A stretch of 64,000 nucleotides of DNA, from assembly GCF_042682545.1 (NCBI RefSeq), contig NZ_JBHUHQ010000017.1. One strand, given 5' to 3'. Position 1 is the first letter of the stretch. Each line of letters starts with the position of its first letter. The position numbers and the translations under genes were made by a program. This DNA comes from Ornithinibacillus salinisoli (lineage in GTDB: Bacteria; Bacillota; Bacilli; Bacillales; Amphibacillaceae). This document shows positions 53,483-62,957 of this stretch, in pieces. The notes under the pieces are model-generated. The model was not told the origin of the DNA. It saw nothing but the letters and a program-made list of their open reading frames with translations, and did no database searches.

Positions 53483-53499
53483 ACTGGGAATATTGCTCC

Positions 53500-53665
53500 A
53501 GCAGATTACTTTGCTTTCTGAGTGCACGGACATAGCTTCTTCGAAAAAAAAATCACTTTCTTTACCAGTAGCGATTCGCTCGCAATCAGGTGCAGTGAAG
53601 ATTGTAAAGTACATTACTAGTGGAAATTTACGAAGACTCGTTGAAAAGCTACAGTTCGTAAAATA
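53500..53665 (+). pseudogene. Degraded gene remnant, family unknown
   Basis: Two short frames with protein-like sequence lie in a row but out of frame: ATTGCTCCAGCAGATTACTT codes for IAPADYF and then meets a stop, and the second codes for LPVAIRSQSGAVKIV followed by KYITSGNLRRLVEKL and a stop at 53665. No start or ribosome site is seen. I infer a frameshifted gene remnant. Confidence 0.3.
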
Positions 53666-53680
53666 AATATAAATATCATA

Positions 53681-53709
53681 TTGATTCATAGGCATTTTCA
53701 GGGTATGAT
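53681..53709 (+). promoter_or_regulatory. Sigma-A promoter of the tyrS leader
   Basis: TTGATT and TATGAT are separated by exactly 17 bases and lie about 35 bases before the first stem of the T-box leader. Confidence 0.8.
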
Positions 53710-53743
53710 ATACAGAAATATTTGTAAATTAAATAAAACTATA

Positions 53744-53966
53744 AGTAATGATAGAAATTAGTAGTGACTTATCTCCCTGTTCCAGAGAGCTGATGAATGG
53801 TGTAAATCAGTACAAAGATAAGCGCGAATTACCTTCTTGAACTTTCTTTACGAAGTTGCATGTAGTAAAGAACGGGCAAACCGTTATCGTTTTGAGTGGA
53901 AGAGTAATCTTCAATAAGGGTGGTACCACGTTAACCACGTCCCTTTTTTAGGGACGTGGTTTTTTA
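53744..53966 (+). promoter_or_regulatory. T-box leader, tyrosine type
   Basis: The T-box core AAGGGTGGTACCACG lies at 53916-53930. Upstream is a stem I with the AGAGAGCTGATG..ATGGTG apical motifs, and a specifier region GCGAATTACCTTC that contains the tyrosine codon TAC (53830-53832). The final CCACGTCCC/GGGACGTGG stem (53936-53959) with six T is the terminator, and the T-box sequence can pair with its left part as antiterminator. Uncharged tRNA(Tyr) would let transcription continue into tyrS. Confidence 0.92.
53936..53966 (+). terminator. T-box controlled terminator
   Basis: A nine-base perfect stem (CCACGTCCC / GGGACGTGG) with a T-rich loop is followed by TTTTTT. Confidence 0.9.
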
Positions 53967-53993
53967 ATACTTGGAGAAATGGAGGAGATATGT

Positions 53994-55247
53994 TTGGAAG
54001 AATTTTTAGAAAACCTTACAAGTGAACAATTAGCTGAAGTCAAGAGGCAATATGATATTTATAGTAATGGAGCAAATGAGATAATTCCTGAAATAGAACT
54101 GAAGAACAAGATCGCTAGGTCATTATTAAAAAATAGTCCGTTGAAAATAAAGCTAGGATTAGATCCATCTGCCCCAGACGTTCATTTAGGTCATACCGTT
54201 GTGTTAAATAAACTTAAACAGTTTCAAGAAAACGGACATATTATCCAAGTTATCATTGGAGATTTTACTGGTAAAATAGGTGATCCAACTGGAAAGTCGA
54301 CAGTAAGAAAACAACTTTCTATGGAGGAAGTTAAGAAGAATGCTAAAACATATTTTGATCAATTTAATAAAGTTTTAGATATGGAAAAAGTAGAATTGCA
54401 TTATAACTCAAAATGGCTAAGCAGACTTAACCTAGAAGAGATTATTAATTTATCTTCAAGTATCACAGTAGCACGTTTACTTGAGAGAAATGATTTCTCA
54501 GAGCGTTTTTCTACCGGAAAACCAATTTCTTTGCATGAATTTTTTTACCCACTCATGCAGGGATATGATTCCGTTGAGCTTGAAAGTGATGTAGAACTTG
54601 GTGGTACTGATCAGCATTTTAACGTATTAATGGGTAGGCATCTACAAGAGCATTTTGGAAAAGAAAAACAAATTGTTATGTTACTTCCTTTACTTGAAGG
54701 TCTTGATGGTGTAGAAAAAATGTCTAAATCCAAAAAAAATTATATAGGGGTTGATGATAAACCAAGTGAAATGTACGGAAAAGCAATGTCCATACCCGAT
54801 GAATTAATTATAAAATATATTGATCTCATCACGGATTTATCACTTGAAGAAAAGAATCTAACGAAAGACCAATTAGAGAATAGAAAGCTTCATCCAAAAG
54901 ATGCAAAGATGTTGTTAGCAAGGACTATTGTACGGATGTATCATGGCGTTGAGGATTCTGAGAAGGCTGAAGAAGCCTTTAAAAAAGTGTTTCAGAATCG
55001 TTCACTACCTGATGAAATTCCAGTAGTGAAATGGCAAGGAGAACTACTAGTTCCATTAGTAGATCTACTTGTAGAACTAAAATTAATAAGGTCAAAAACG
55101 GAAGCACGTAAAATGATACAGAATGGCGGGGTAAGGGTAGATACAGTTAAGGTTAATGACATACAATTACAAGTAAATACGATGGATCAGCCTATTATTC
55201 AAGTTGGGAAACGTAAATTTATAAAATTGCAGGTAAAGTTAATTTAA
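53994..55247 (+). CDS. tyrS: Tyrosyl-tRNA synthetase, TyrZ-like
   Basis: The 417-residue class I synthetase has the HIGH-type motif APDVHLGHTVVL (about residues 50-61), KMSKS in GVEKMSKSKKNYIG, the tyrosine pocket segment LMQGYDSVELESDVELGGTDQHFN, and a C-terminal S4-like RNA-binding part. The sequence is closer to the TyrZ branch than to the main TyrS branch of Bacillus; that is judged from motifs only. GGAGGAG supports TTG at 53994 over the ATG at 53979, which overlaps that site. Confidence 0.9.
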   Translation: MEEFLENLTSEQLAEVKRQYDIYSNGANEIIPEIELKNKIARSLLKNSPLKIKLGLDPSAPDVHLGHTVVLNKLKQFQENGHIIQVIIGDFTGKIGDPTGKSTVRKQLSMEEVKKNAKTYFDQFNKVLDMEKVELHYNSKWLSRLNLEEIINLSSSITVARLLERNDFSERFSTGKPISLHEFFYPLMQGYDSVELESDVELGGTDQHFNVLMGRHLQEHFGKEKQIVMLLPLLEGLDGVEKMSKSKKNYIGVDDKPSEMYGKAMSIPDELIIKYIDLITDLSLEEKNLTKDQLENRKLHPKDAKMLLARTIVRMYHGVEDSEKAEEAFKKVFQNRSLPDEIPVVKWQGELLVPLVDLLVELKLIRSKTEARKMIQNGGVRVDTVKVNDIQLQVNTMDQPIIQVGKRKFIKLQVKLI

Positions 55248-55552
55248 ATAAGTGGATACCATTGAGGAGTCCAAAAGAGAGCATTCGAACGGAACAACAA
55301 TGACATGTTAGATAGAGGTGCTGATAATCAAGGGGAGTATTTGATTGTTGAACATCTAAAACAAAACCGGCATTAAATTGAACAAAACACTCCTCAAATG
55401 TATCTATTTTAAGGTAATTGTGTTACAGTATAAATGCCTATAAATATAATTTATAGGCAATTTTTATTAGAGACTCTTAGACGGTTCATTAAATCTAATT
55501 ATGTTCCATATAGGTATCTTGTGAATGCCAAAGATTATTGCATTTGTACCAA
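55248..55552. other. Intergenic stretch with a terminator and a gene-end remnant
   Basis: A 37-codon frame (55270-55376) ends RGADNQGEYLIVEHLKQNRH; it looks like the tail of a lost gene but has no start. A hairpin at 55438-55464 (GCCTATAAA / TTTATAGGC, then AATTTTTA) probably terminates tyrS transcription. Confidence 0.4.
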
Positions 55553-55747
55553 TTATTTGGTTTTAATAGGTAAAACTGTAAATGTAATAACATAGTCAAA
55601 CTGTTGTTTTTGCCCATTATAGGTATGCTCCAACATTCGTCCTTTTACATTATTAACTTCATCCCACCAGTCATATTGAACTAATACTGATTCATCCTTA
55701 TAAAAAACTCTAATTGTTTTGCTAATTTTATTATTAAATTGCGACAA
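55553..55747 (-). CDS. Small hypothetical protein, possibly truncated
   Basis: The 64-residue product is protein-like (VFYKDESVLVQYDWWDEV, ending VLPIKTK) but is read from a TTG without a visible ribosome site. It may be the end of a larger decayed gene. No family was recognised. Confidence 0.3.
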   Translation of the reverse strand: MSQFNNKISKTIRVFYKDESVLVQYDWWDEVNNVKGRMLEHTYNGQKQQFDYVITFTVLPIKTK

Positions 55748-55809
55748 TACTACAATACATACTGGTCAAAAATTTGGTCTTTTCTTTTTCCTTATTGTTA
55801 AGATGTTAT

Positions 55810-55840
55810 GTAAAAATTTTACAGGTGCCTGGCACCTTAA
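55810..55840. repeat. GTGCCTGGCACC repeat, half copy
   Basis: TGTAAAAATTTTACA is followed by GGTGCCTGGCACC. The same blocks form the hairpin at 60982-61024. From memory this motif is a frequent intergenic repeat in Bacillaceae. Confidence 0.6.
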
Positions 55841-55928
55841 GTTAACGGATTTTCATATTAATTGAAGCATATATATCTTATATAAATAATAATGAGTGGC
55901 TGCTTAGTCATGGGAGGGGGAGGCTTTT

Positions 55929-56453
55929 ATGAATTTCAATTTGGAAGAAGCAATTGAGGTTTTGGAGCGCACACCGAAAACGTTGGGGTACTTTTTGTCT
56001 GATTTATCAGATGGCTGGCTACAATGTAATGAAGGGGAAGGGACATGGAATGTAACAGAAGTAGTGGAGCATCTTATTGAAGGAGAAAAAACGAATTGGA
56101 TTCCAAGATTAGAAACGATTCTTCAAGATGGGGAAAGCAAGCCTTTTCCACCGTTTGACAGATTTGCTCACTTAAATGAAACGACTGAAAAGTCAATGGA
56201 ACAGAAGCTGGCTGAATTCACTACAATTAGAGCTTCAAACATAAACAAACTGAAGACGATCGTTGATTCGGATTCCCAGTTGGAATTAACAGGTATACAT
56301 CCTGCGTTTGGTGTAGTAAAGCTAAGAGAATTACTTTCAACATGGGTTGTACATGATTTAACACATATTAATCAATGTGTACGGGTGATGGCAGAGAGAT
56401 ACAGAACAGATGTTGGTCCATGGAACGAATATTTAGGCATTTTAAAAAGGTGA
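55929..56453 (+). CDS. DinB-like domain protein
   Basis: The 174-residue four-helix protein of the DinB/YfiT superfamily has the metal-binding histidines spread as in the family: one in TEVVEHLIEGE (about residue 48) and two in VVHDLTHINQCVRVMAERY (about 141 and 145). Members act as thiol-dependent transferases or have unknown roles; the substrate cannot be inferred. GGGAGGGGG precedes the ATG. Confidence 0.85.
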   Translation: MNFNLEEAIEVLERTPKTLGYFLSDLSDGWLQCNEGEGTWNVTEVVEHLIEGEKTNWIPRLETILQDGESKPFPPFDRFAHLNETTEKSMEQKLAEFTTIRASNINKLKTIVDSDSQLELTGIHPAFGVVKLRELLSTWVVHDLTHINQCVRVMAERYRTDVGPWNEYLGILKR

Positions 56454-56551
56454 TGTATTAGTGGACCAATTTGTGGTATTTCAATCTCTCCGCATGAAAA
56501 TAGTCACTTTTAATAACAATAATAATGCTAATGTAAAAAGGAGAGAGAATA

Positions 56552-56770
56552 ATGACAGAGGAAATGAATTTAGATCAGAGTACATCTAATATAAAAAAAG
56601 CAAATCAAGGAGATACAATTCAAGTAGAAAAAGGCGAATATAAAGGTTCAAAAGGAAAAGTGCTTACTGTACGAGATAATACAGTCATCATTCAAATCGG
56701 TAAAAACCCAAAAACAGGTGAACCGATTAAAACGGTTGTTAATCATAAAAATTATAAAAAAGTAAAATAA
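56552..56770 (+). CDS. DUF2187 family protein with KOW-like fold
   Basis: The 72-residue protein has the DUF2187 core GDTIQVEKGEYKGSKGKVLTVRDNTVIIQIG and ends NHKNYKKVK. The pattern is KOW-like, suggesting nucleic acid or ribosome contact, but no function is proven. AAAGGAGAG precedes the ATG and a terminator follows at once. Confidence 0.8.
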   Translation: MTEEMNLDQSTSNIKKANQGDTIQVEKGEYKGSKGKVLTVRDNTVIIQIGKNPKTGEPIKTVVNHKNYKKVK

Positions 56771-56772
56771 GT

Positions 56773-56810
56773 AAAGGTGAGAGGTTGGTAAATAATCTCT
56801 CACCTTTTCA
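56773..56810. terminator. Terminator between convergent small genes
   Basis: AAAGGTGAGAG and CTCTCACCTTTT form a stem directly after the DUF2187 gene and just before the end of the minus-strand YbxH-like gene. Confidence 0.85.
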
Positions 56811-56813
56811 TGG

Positions 56814-57005
56814 TTAAAGACCTCGTTGTTCACAAAAATTTTCTACAAGTTGTTCAATTTTGGCAGGCTCAGGGGAGTTCCCTGAAAAGGAAAATTTTAA
56901 TTCCTCAACAAACTCTCCTTCATGATAGACATGGATTGCTCCATTTTGTTCAATTACACTATACTCAGGCTCAAAACGATAACCACTTCTTTCTATTGCA
57001 CCCAT
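56814..57005 (-). CDS. YbxH-like small protein (DUF5370)
   Basis: The 63-residue product starts MGAIERSGYRFEPEYSVI and continues QNGAIHVYHEGEFVEEL, which matches my memory of B. subtilis YbxH. Function is unknown. An in-frame ATG six codons earlier exists, but MGAIERSGY is the conserved start; GGAG lies somewhat far upstream, so the start is not certain. Confidence 0.65.
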   Translation of the reverse strand: MGAIERSGYRFEPEYSVIEQNGAIHVYHEGEFVEELKFSFSGNSPEPAKIEQLVENFCEQRGL

Positions 57006-57217
57006 AAATATTACCAACTCCATATCATAAATGAATATAATCTTTAGTATTTCACTACATGTTAATAATATTTCACACCTATTTAAGGCAACCTTTAAAT
57101 AACGGACATATATTTCTTAATACATATCTAAAAATAGTACAAAAGAACTATATAATTCATCTGCTGAATGGTAATATAATATTGAATTTGTACCTTGTCA
57201 CTGGAAAGGAAGGAAAG

Positions 57218-59512
57218 ATGAAACTTAAAGCAAAAACTCTTTTGGTATTATGGGTTACGACGGCTGTCTTTATTGCACTTATATATATCGTTTTCAGGCC
57301 CATTATGCTAGAAGATTCCATTGAATTAGACCGTAGTAGTGCATTAAAAAATCTGGAGAGAATAAATAACATTCTAATAGGACAAATGGAGAGTCTAAAC
57401 CGAACAAACCGTGATTGGTCCGTTTGGGATGATACGTATTTATTTATCAAACATGAGTATCCAGCATATCCAGATGTAAATCTTCAAGGTGATACATTTG
57501 AAAATAATATCTTGAATTTTATGATATATTTAGATCGAAATAATGAAGTGGTTGATCAAAGAGGATACGATTTAGAAAAAAGAATAAATGTGGACTTAGA
57601 TCCAAATTTTCACTCAAATTTTTTACCATTATTCCAATCTTCCAATCAAATCGATGATACTTTTCTTATTTCAACTTCCTATGGATTAACGATGACGTCC
57701 CTACAGTCGGTATACAAAAGTAGTGGTGATGGACCATCAGCAGGAACTTTAATAATGGGGAGATTTATTAATCAAAGATCCATTACGAAGATAGGGGAAC
57801 GTCTCTCCTTATCTCTTTCATTAAATCAATTAGATTCTGGGGTGGATCAAGCAGGACCAATTGTGGATAACATTAGTGAATCAGAGTTAAAAGGGTCATT
57901 ATTTTTAGAAGATCATTTAGAAGAAGCAATTTATGAAATTAGTTATACTGATGAGAGAGAGTTTTATTTGCAAAAAAAGGAAGACATATCCCGGTTATTA
58001 GGATATCTTATTATCATTGGTATGGTTTTAACTTTCTTAGTCATTTTTTTCTTAAATCGGTTTATTTTAACGAGAGTAGAAAAGTTATCTCTACAATTAA
58101 ATAAAATACAACAAAGTAAAAATCTACAAACTAGAGTTAGTTTGGGAAATGGCAGTAAAGATGAAATTACAGCCCTTTCCTATTCCATCAATGAAATGCT
58201 TTCTTCCCTTGAAGATAAGCAAAATGAAATAACAAAATTAGCATACTCTGACCAATTAACATTGCTTCCTAATCGATATTTATTTAGGAAGGAATTTGAA
58301 AGATACAAAAAAGAAGGACAAGAAAAGATGTCTTTGTTGTTTTTTGATATTAATGATTTTAAAAGGGTCAATGATTTACTTGGTCATAATATTGGCGATT
58401 CATTGATTAAAGAAGTATCAGGAAGGGTCTTGCCAATTATAAAGGAACAAGATGGGTTACTGGCTCGATATGGTGGGGACGAATTTGTTATTTTAATAAT
58501 TAATAAAGATATGGCTACTATTCGTACGATCATTGAAACTATTCTACATGAAGTAGATAAAGAGTACAGAGTAGGGCCATTTAAGACCTTTGCTACTGTA
58601 AGTATTGGCGTCAGTAATTATCCTCAGGATGGTGAGACACTAGAGGAATTGCTACAAAAAGCTGATATCGCTATGTATGAAGCGAAAAAGAGTGGGAGGA
58701 ACCAGTATATCTACTACGAGGATCTTACTAGTGCTAGTAGTTATAGGGACTTGTTAGAACTAGAAAATGATTTGAATTTTGCTTTGCAGAATAAAGAGTT
58801 TGAATTGTACTACCAACCAATTTATTCAGGATCGGAGAGAGAAATGGTTGGTGTAGAGGCACTTCTAAGGTGGAATCATCCAACAAATGGCCAAATTTCT
58901 CCAACAAGATTTGTACCAGTGGCCGAAGAAATGGGGTTAATGCCATCCATTGGTTTATGGATTTTAGAGGCTGCAATCGATCAAGCGAATAAGTGGTATC
59001 AAAAAGGTTTAATTGGGTTTGTCTCCATTAATATTTCAAAAACGCAGATGAAAGATAGTAGCTTTATTGACAAACTAGATCAATTAATTAAGAAGTATCC
59101 ATTTATGCCACCAATGATCCATTTTGAAATAACGGAAAGTGATATTACACATTATGTAAGGGAAGTTGTTGCATTTGCAAAAGAACTTAAAAAGCGCAAA
59201 GTCAAAATTGCTCTAGATGATTTCGGCGTAGGAACTTCATCCCTTTTATATTTGAAGGAATTGCCCATTGATGTAATAAAAATCGATCGAAATTTCATTA
59301 AAAATGTACCAGAAGATCATTATGATTCGGTTTTGTTAGCTGGTATTTTAAAGATTACTAAAGAGCTTAACTTGGAAGTGATCATTGAAGGAATAGAATC
59401 ACCTGAACAAATCGAGTATATTACCTCAAGATCAGATGCGAAACTACAAGGGTATTACTTTAGCAAACCAAAACCAGCTTATGAGCTAGAAAAAACACTT
59501 CGTTTGGAGTAA
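57218..59512 (+). CDS. CHASE4-HAMP-GGDEF-EAL cyclic-di-GMP enzyme
   Basis: The 764-residue membrane protein has a first span at residues 5-28, an external CHASE4-like sensor (about 35-255, with RTNRDWSVWDDTYLF), a second span (about 258-283) and HAMP (to about 335). The GGDEF cyclase domain has an intact RYGGDEFVILI, and the EAL phosphodiesterase domain has VEALLRW, DDFGVGTSSL and IIEGIE. Both catalytic motifs look complete, so it may make or break cyclic-di-GMP depending on signals. AAGGAAGG fixes the ATG at 57218 over longer frames. It is monocistronic, ending at a strong hairpin. Confidence 0.92.
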   Translation: MKLKAKTLLVLWVTTAVFIALIYIVFRPIMLEDSIELDRSSALKNLERINNILIGQMESLNRTNRDWSVWDDTYLFIKHEYPAYPDVNLQGDTFENNILNFMIYLDRNNEVVDQRGYDLEKRINVDLDPNFHSNFLPLFQSSNQIDDTFLISTSYGLTMTSLQSVYKSSGDGPSAGTLIMGRFINQRSITKIGERLSLSLSLNQLDSGVDQAGPIVDNISESELKGSLFLEDHLEEAIYEISYTDEREFYLQKKEDISRLLGYLIIIGMVLTFLVIFFLNRFILTRVEKLSLQLNKIQQSKNLQTRVSLGNGSKDEITALSYSINEMLSSLEDKQNEITKLAYSDQLTLLPNRYLFRKEFERYKKEGQEKMSLLFFDINDFKRVNDLLGHNIGDSLIKEVSGRVLPIIKEQDGLLARYGGDEFVILIINKDMATIRTIIETILHEVDKEYRVGPFKTFATVSIGVSNYPQDGETLEELLQKADIAMYEAKKSGRNQYIYYEDLTSASSYRDLLELENDLNFALQNKEFELYYQPIYSGSEREMVGVEALLRWNHPTNGQISPTRFVPVAEEMGLMPSIGLWILEAAIDQANKWYQKGLIGFVSINISKTQMKDSSFIDKLDQLIKKYPFMPPMIHFEITESDITHYVREVVAFAKELKKRKVKIALDDFGVGTSSLLYLKELPIDVIKIDRNFIKNVPEDHYDSVLLAGILKITKELNLEVIIEGIESPEQIEYITSRSDAKLQGYYFSKPKPAYELEKTLRLE

Positions 59513-59541
59513 AGTTGCAAAAAAATATTTCATAAGAAAGG

Positions 59542-59578
59542 TCCTCCATTCCTAGTAAAGAATGGAGGACCTTTTATG
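59542..59578 (+). terminator. Terminator after the GGDEF-EAL gene
   Basis: AAGGTCCTCCATTC and GAATGGAGGACCTT form a perfect stem followed by TTA-rich sequence. Confidence 0.85.
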
Positions 59579-59756
59579 TATTGAAAGGAAAACAAATGTT
59601 CGATTATTATAGCAGTTAAACTAAAGAGGTCATTTCCATGACGTCTATAATATTATTATAAATCAAAGTTCATTATAAGTCTATATTTTTTCAGAAAATT
59701 ATTTTAATGTAAGAGTACTTGATAGCAGTAGATATTGTGATAGGAGGAATTTAAAT

Positions 59757-60983
59757 TTGAGATGGCTTTCTTGGGATCGAAATTTGAAAGTACGACTCGT
59801 TGGTGAAACACTTTTTAATATGTTGTTCTGGATGTATTTTCCTTTTCTGACGATTTATTTCAGCGAAGCTTTAGGAAAGGCAACAGCAGGTATGATGATG
59901 ACTGGACCGTCTCTTATTAGTATTGTCGGAAGTATGTTAGGGGGATACTTTACCGATCGATTTGGCCGTCGTCCAATGATGCTTCTCGGTTCCTTTATTC
60001 AGGTAGTCATGTTTGTCGTGTTTGCCCTTTCCATTTCACATTGGATAGACTATGTTGCTTTTATCACAATTAGTCTCGGAAAATCGTTGTATAGACCAGC
60101 TAGCTCAGCAATGGTAGCTGATTTGGTATCTGATACCAACCGACGTAGCGTGTTTGCAACATTTGTAACGGCAAATAACCTTGGGGCAGTTTTTGGTCCA
60201 GTAATTGGCGCAGTTTTATTCTTTAACTATCGTAGTGAACTATTATGGTCTTGTACGTTCGTTACACTTTTATATTCGATTGCAATCTTCTTTATGATTC
60301 GAGAAACGATGCCAGAACCGATGGAAAAAAAGGTACAATCATACAATGCGCTGACAGTTTTAAAGGAACAGTGGATGAACTATGTGGTGATTTTCCGTGA
60401 TAAAGCTTTTTTTCTTTATATATTAGCTGGTGTTTTCATCACGATTTCTATTATGCAGTTGGATCTATACTTAGCGGTATATGTGAAAGAGTATGTACCT
60501 TCACAAGTATTACTTACCTGGAAGGACTGGTCCTTTATGCTAAGTAGTGAAGAAGTATTCGGATGGATGATTGGATTAAATGGGCTGATGTTTGTACTAT
60601 GCGTAATCCTTGTCACAAAGCTATTTGAAAGGTGGAGTGATCGTAATACGTTGATTTTATCTGCAATGTTGTCTGGAGTGGGAATGTTTTTAGTAGGATT
60701 TACATCCAATGTATGGCTATTATTCGTATTTACGGTAGTACTGACACTTGGGGAGATCATACACGGTCCAGTTGTTCAAAACTTTGTTAGCAAGTACGCT
60801 CCTAAAAATGCAAGAGGTCAATACATGGGGGCTGCAGATTTACAATTTGCTATTGGTAGATTCATAGCACCCCTAACAGTGATTCTATCCGTTTCCTTAT
60901 CACCGTTAGTCGTATTCGGATTTATATTGCTATGTGCCATATGTAGCGCATTACTCTATATACAACTCTTCCGGATTTTGTAA
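59757..60983 (+). CDS. MFS transporter, multidrug-type
   Basis: The 408-residue transporter has about 12 spans. The MFS motif A is GGYFTDRFGRRPMMLLG (about residues 62-78) and the motif C-like segment NNLGAVFGPVIGAVLF is in span 5, typical of drug/H+ antiporters. An unusually long loop (EYVPSQVLLTWKDWSF) lies between spans 7 and 8. The substrate is unknown. The start is TTG with AGGAGG upstream. Confidence 0.85.
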   Translation: MRWLSWDRNLKVRLVGETLFNMLFWMYFPFLTIYFSEALGKATAGMMMTGPSLISIVGSMLGGYFTDRFGRRPMMLLGSFIQVVMFVVFALSISHWIDYVAFITISLGKSLYRPASSAMVADLVSDTNRRSVFATFVTANNLGAVFGPVIGAVLFFNYRSELLWSCTFVTLLYSIAIFFMIRETMPEPMEKKVQSYNALTVLKEQWMNYVVIFRDKAFFLYILAGVFITISIMQLDLYLAVYVKEYVPSQVLLTWKDWSFMLSSEEVFGWMIGLNGLMFVLCVILVTKLFERWSDRNTLILSAMLSGVGMFLVGFTSNVWLLFVFTVVLTLGEIIHGPVVQNFVSKYAPKNARGQYMGAADLQFAIGRFIAPLTVILSVSLSPLVVFGFILLCAICSALLYIQLFRIL

Positions 60984-61024
60984 GGTGCCAGGCACTTGTA
61001 AAATTTTTACAAGTGACTGGCACC
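60982..61024. terminator. Bidirectional hairpin built from the GTGCC repeat
   Basis: AGGTGCCAGGCACTTGTAAA and its near-exact complement form a stem of about 20 bp between the convergent MFS and VWA genes. It is the full palindromic form of the repeat whose half copy lies at 55810-55840. It can end transcription from both sides. Confidence 0.75.
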
Positions 61025-62943
61025 TATAGGCTTTTTAGTAATAGCTTTTTTAGGAGTGGTGTGAAGTGTTCGGGTAGTTCGGATACGCTTGGGATCATGA
61101 GGCGTTCTTTGCCATAGATGTTCTTCATGGTGAGATCGTCATGTTCTTGGATTTCTCCGTCAGCTAAGAACATACCGATGACATCAATCCCACGTTTGCG
61201 AGCTTCTGCTACAGCTTCATTGGTGTCGACAATACCATTTTGTTCATAGTTGGAAGCTGCTGGTTCCCCATCAGAAAAAACGAGCAAGAATTTATTCTTC
61301 TCTCTTCTAGCCTGAAGTTCCTTTGTAGCCACGCGAATGCTAAATCCATCTCGATTATCTTCCTCAGGCTCTAATTGCATAATTTTAGCACCATTTTTTT
61401 CATAAAATGAGTCCGAAAAGGAATGAACACGATGAAAATAATTTGGTTGATATCCCTCTTTTACTTCATTCGCATCTTCCCAGAACCCCGTGATCCTGTG
61501 CGGGATTTTTAACTCCTGGAGCACTTCATGGAATAAGACAATTCCTTTTTTTGTCTCATCCATCTTGTTATGCATGGAAGCCGAACAGTCTACTAATAAG
61601 GTAAATACTGCATCGATTTCATTTGACTCATTATTTTTTTTGTAAAAAACTCTCCGGCTGTCATCTATTACAATAGGAAGTAATTTTTTGGATAATCGAC
61701 CAAATACTAGATCCTTCCTTGGTGAATTTTTCTTATGCTCTAGCGTTTTTTCGATTGTTTTTGAAAGTTTTCTTTTATAGGGTTCAACAGCTAATACAAA
61801 ATCTTGATATTGTTTCAGATCTTCCATGGACGGACTTTCAGCTTCTTTATCTATCTTAACTGCATTACGATTTTCTTCACCGTATATCGCTTCATCCGTG
61901 TTGCTCCCACGGTTAGATTCTTGTTTATCCATAGATTCCATCTCAGAGTAATCATTTTGTTTACTTTCACCAGATGCTCCTTGAATGGAGGCCATTGCCT
62001 GATCACCCTCCTCGGTTTCCCTGGCTCCATCTCCAAGTAGACTCGTTTTCGTTCCTTGCTCTAATTCAAATTGCAAAAAGGTTTGATTGCTTTCTCCATT
62101 TTTATTTTCCCGATGCCAGGTAGAGAACTTTTCATCGAAATACTCACTATTTTCTTCATCTACTTCTTCAAAATCATCATTCATTAATTTATCTGTTCGC
62201 GTCAGTTCATCAAATAGTGTGTTTCGTGTATATTGCTCCATGTGCACGATGGGGAAAATAAAATATTCATTCAAGGAATCTCCGTCATACCTGCTTTCTA
62301 CTTTAAAAACAATTTGCTCTGTAACTCGCGTAATATCAGCGGTCGAGTTCGCCTCAAAAATAGTGTAAATAAGAGGCTTTAACGTATCTAATAGATCGAG
62401 CTGTGCTTCGTTTGCCTTAGGAAACCTTGGATCCGGTTGATCGGATTGAATCAACAAATAGATGAGACAAAATAGCTCATCAAGCGGATAACTTCGATTA
62501 ACATTTGAAGCCAACTGCCTTTCAAAATAATGCTTATGGTAATTTCGTCGAACGGTGAATACATTCTTTGTACCTGGCCGTTCTTTTTTGATTAGTTCCT
62601 CCAACCGAATGTCTTCCAATAATGCTATCAATTGTGTCGCGAATTTTGGAATGGATACTTGTTGGATATTCGTTAAAAACATTTTCATGTCTGGTATACT
62701 CGTGTATTTTAATGTACCAATCGTTCTAAGGTAAACATCCGTTTTTAGCCCTGCTTCTTTAATATTATCTTTTGTATTGTCCCAAAAGAAACGACTTGCA
62801 GTTACTTTGTGATCCACCATATCGATAAATGAACCATAGTTATATTCAAAGGCGATATCAGGATTATTAGATAATACGGTTGATAAGTCTTGCAGTTGTA
62901 AAAATAGGTTGGTATCAACTTTTTTATCATTAAATCGATACAT
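61024..62943 (-). CDS. yojO: VWA-domain protein, YojO/CobT-like
   Basis: The 639-residue cytosolic protein has a helical N-terminal part with KERPGTKN..NYHKHYFERQL, a very charged central linker (about residues 265-385, rich in Glu, Ser, Asn), and a C-terminal VWA domain whose MIDAS motif is DCSAS in FTLLVDCSASMHNK, followed by SDGEPAA. Proteins of this type work with a MoxR ATPase, here encoded 14 bases upstream, probably in protein complex assembly or metal insertion. The target is not known. Confidence 0.88.
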   Translation of the reverse strand: MYRFNDKKVDTNLFLQLQDLSTVLSNNPDIAFEYNYGSFIDMVDHKVTASRFFWDNTKDNIKEAGLKTDVYLRTIGTLKYTSIPDMKMFLTNIQQVSIPKFATQLIALLEDIRLEELIKKERPGTKNVFTVRRNYHKHYFERQLASNVNRSYPLDELFCLIYLLIQSDQPDPRFPKANEAQLDLLDTLKPLIYTIFEANSTADITRVTEQIVFKVESRYDGDSLNEYFIFPIVHMEQYTRNTLFDELTRTDKLMNDDFEEVDEENSEYFDEKFSTWHRENKNGESNQTFLQFELEQGTKTSLLGDGARETEEGDQAMASIQGASGESKQNDYSEMESMDKQESNRGSNTDEAIYGEENRNAVKIDKEAESPSMEDLKQYQDFVLAVEPYKRKLSKTIEKTLEHKKNSPRKDLVFGRLSKKLLPIVIDDSRRVFYKKNNESNEIDAVFTLLVDCSASMHNKMDETKKGIVLFHEVLQELKIPHRITGFWEDANEVKEGYQPNYFHRVHSFSDSFYEKNGAKIMQLEPEEDNRDGFSIRVATKELQARREKNKFLLVFSDGEPAASNYEQNGIVDTNEAVAEARKRGIDVIGMFLADGEIQEHDDLTMKNIYGKERLMIPSVSELPEHFTPLLKKLLLKSL

Positions 62944-62957
62944 CTATATTCTCCTAA

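Noticed and set aside
57059..57217. N-terminal extension of the GGDEF-EAL protein
   Set aside because: There is no ribosome site before 57059, while AAGGAAGG precedes the ATG at 57218, which begins a normal signal-anchor.
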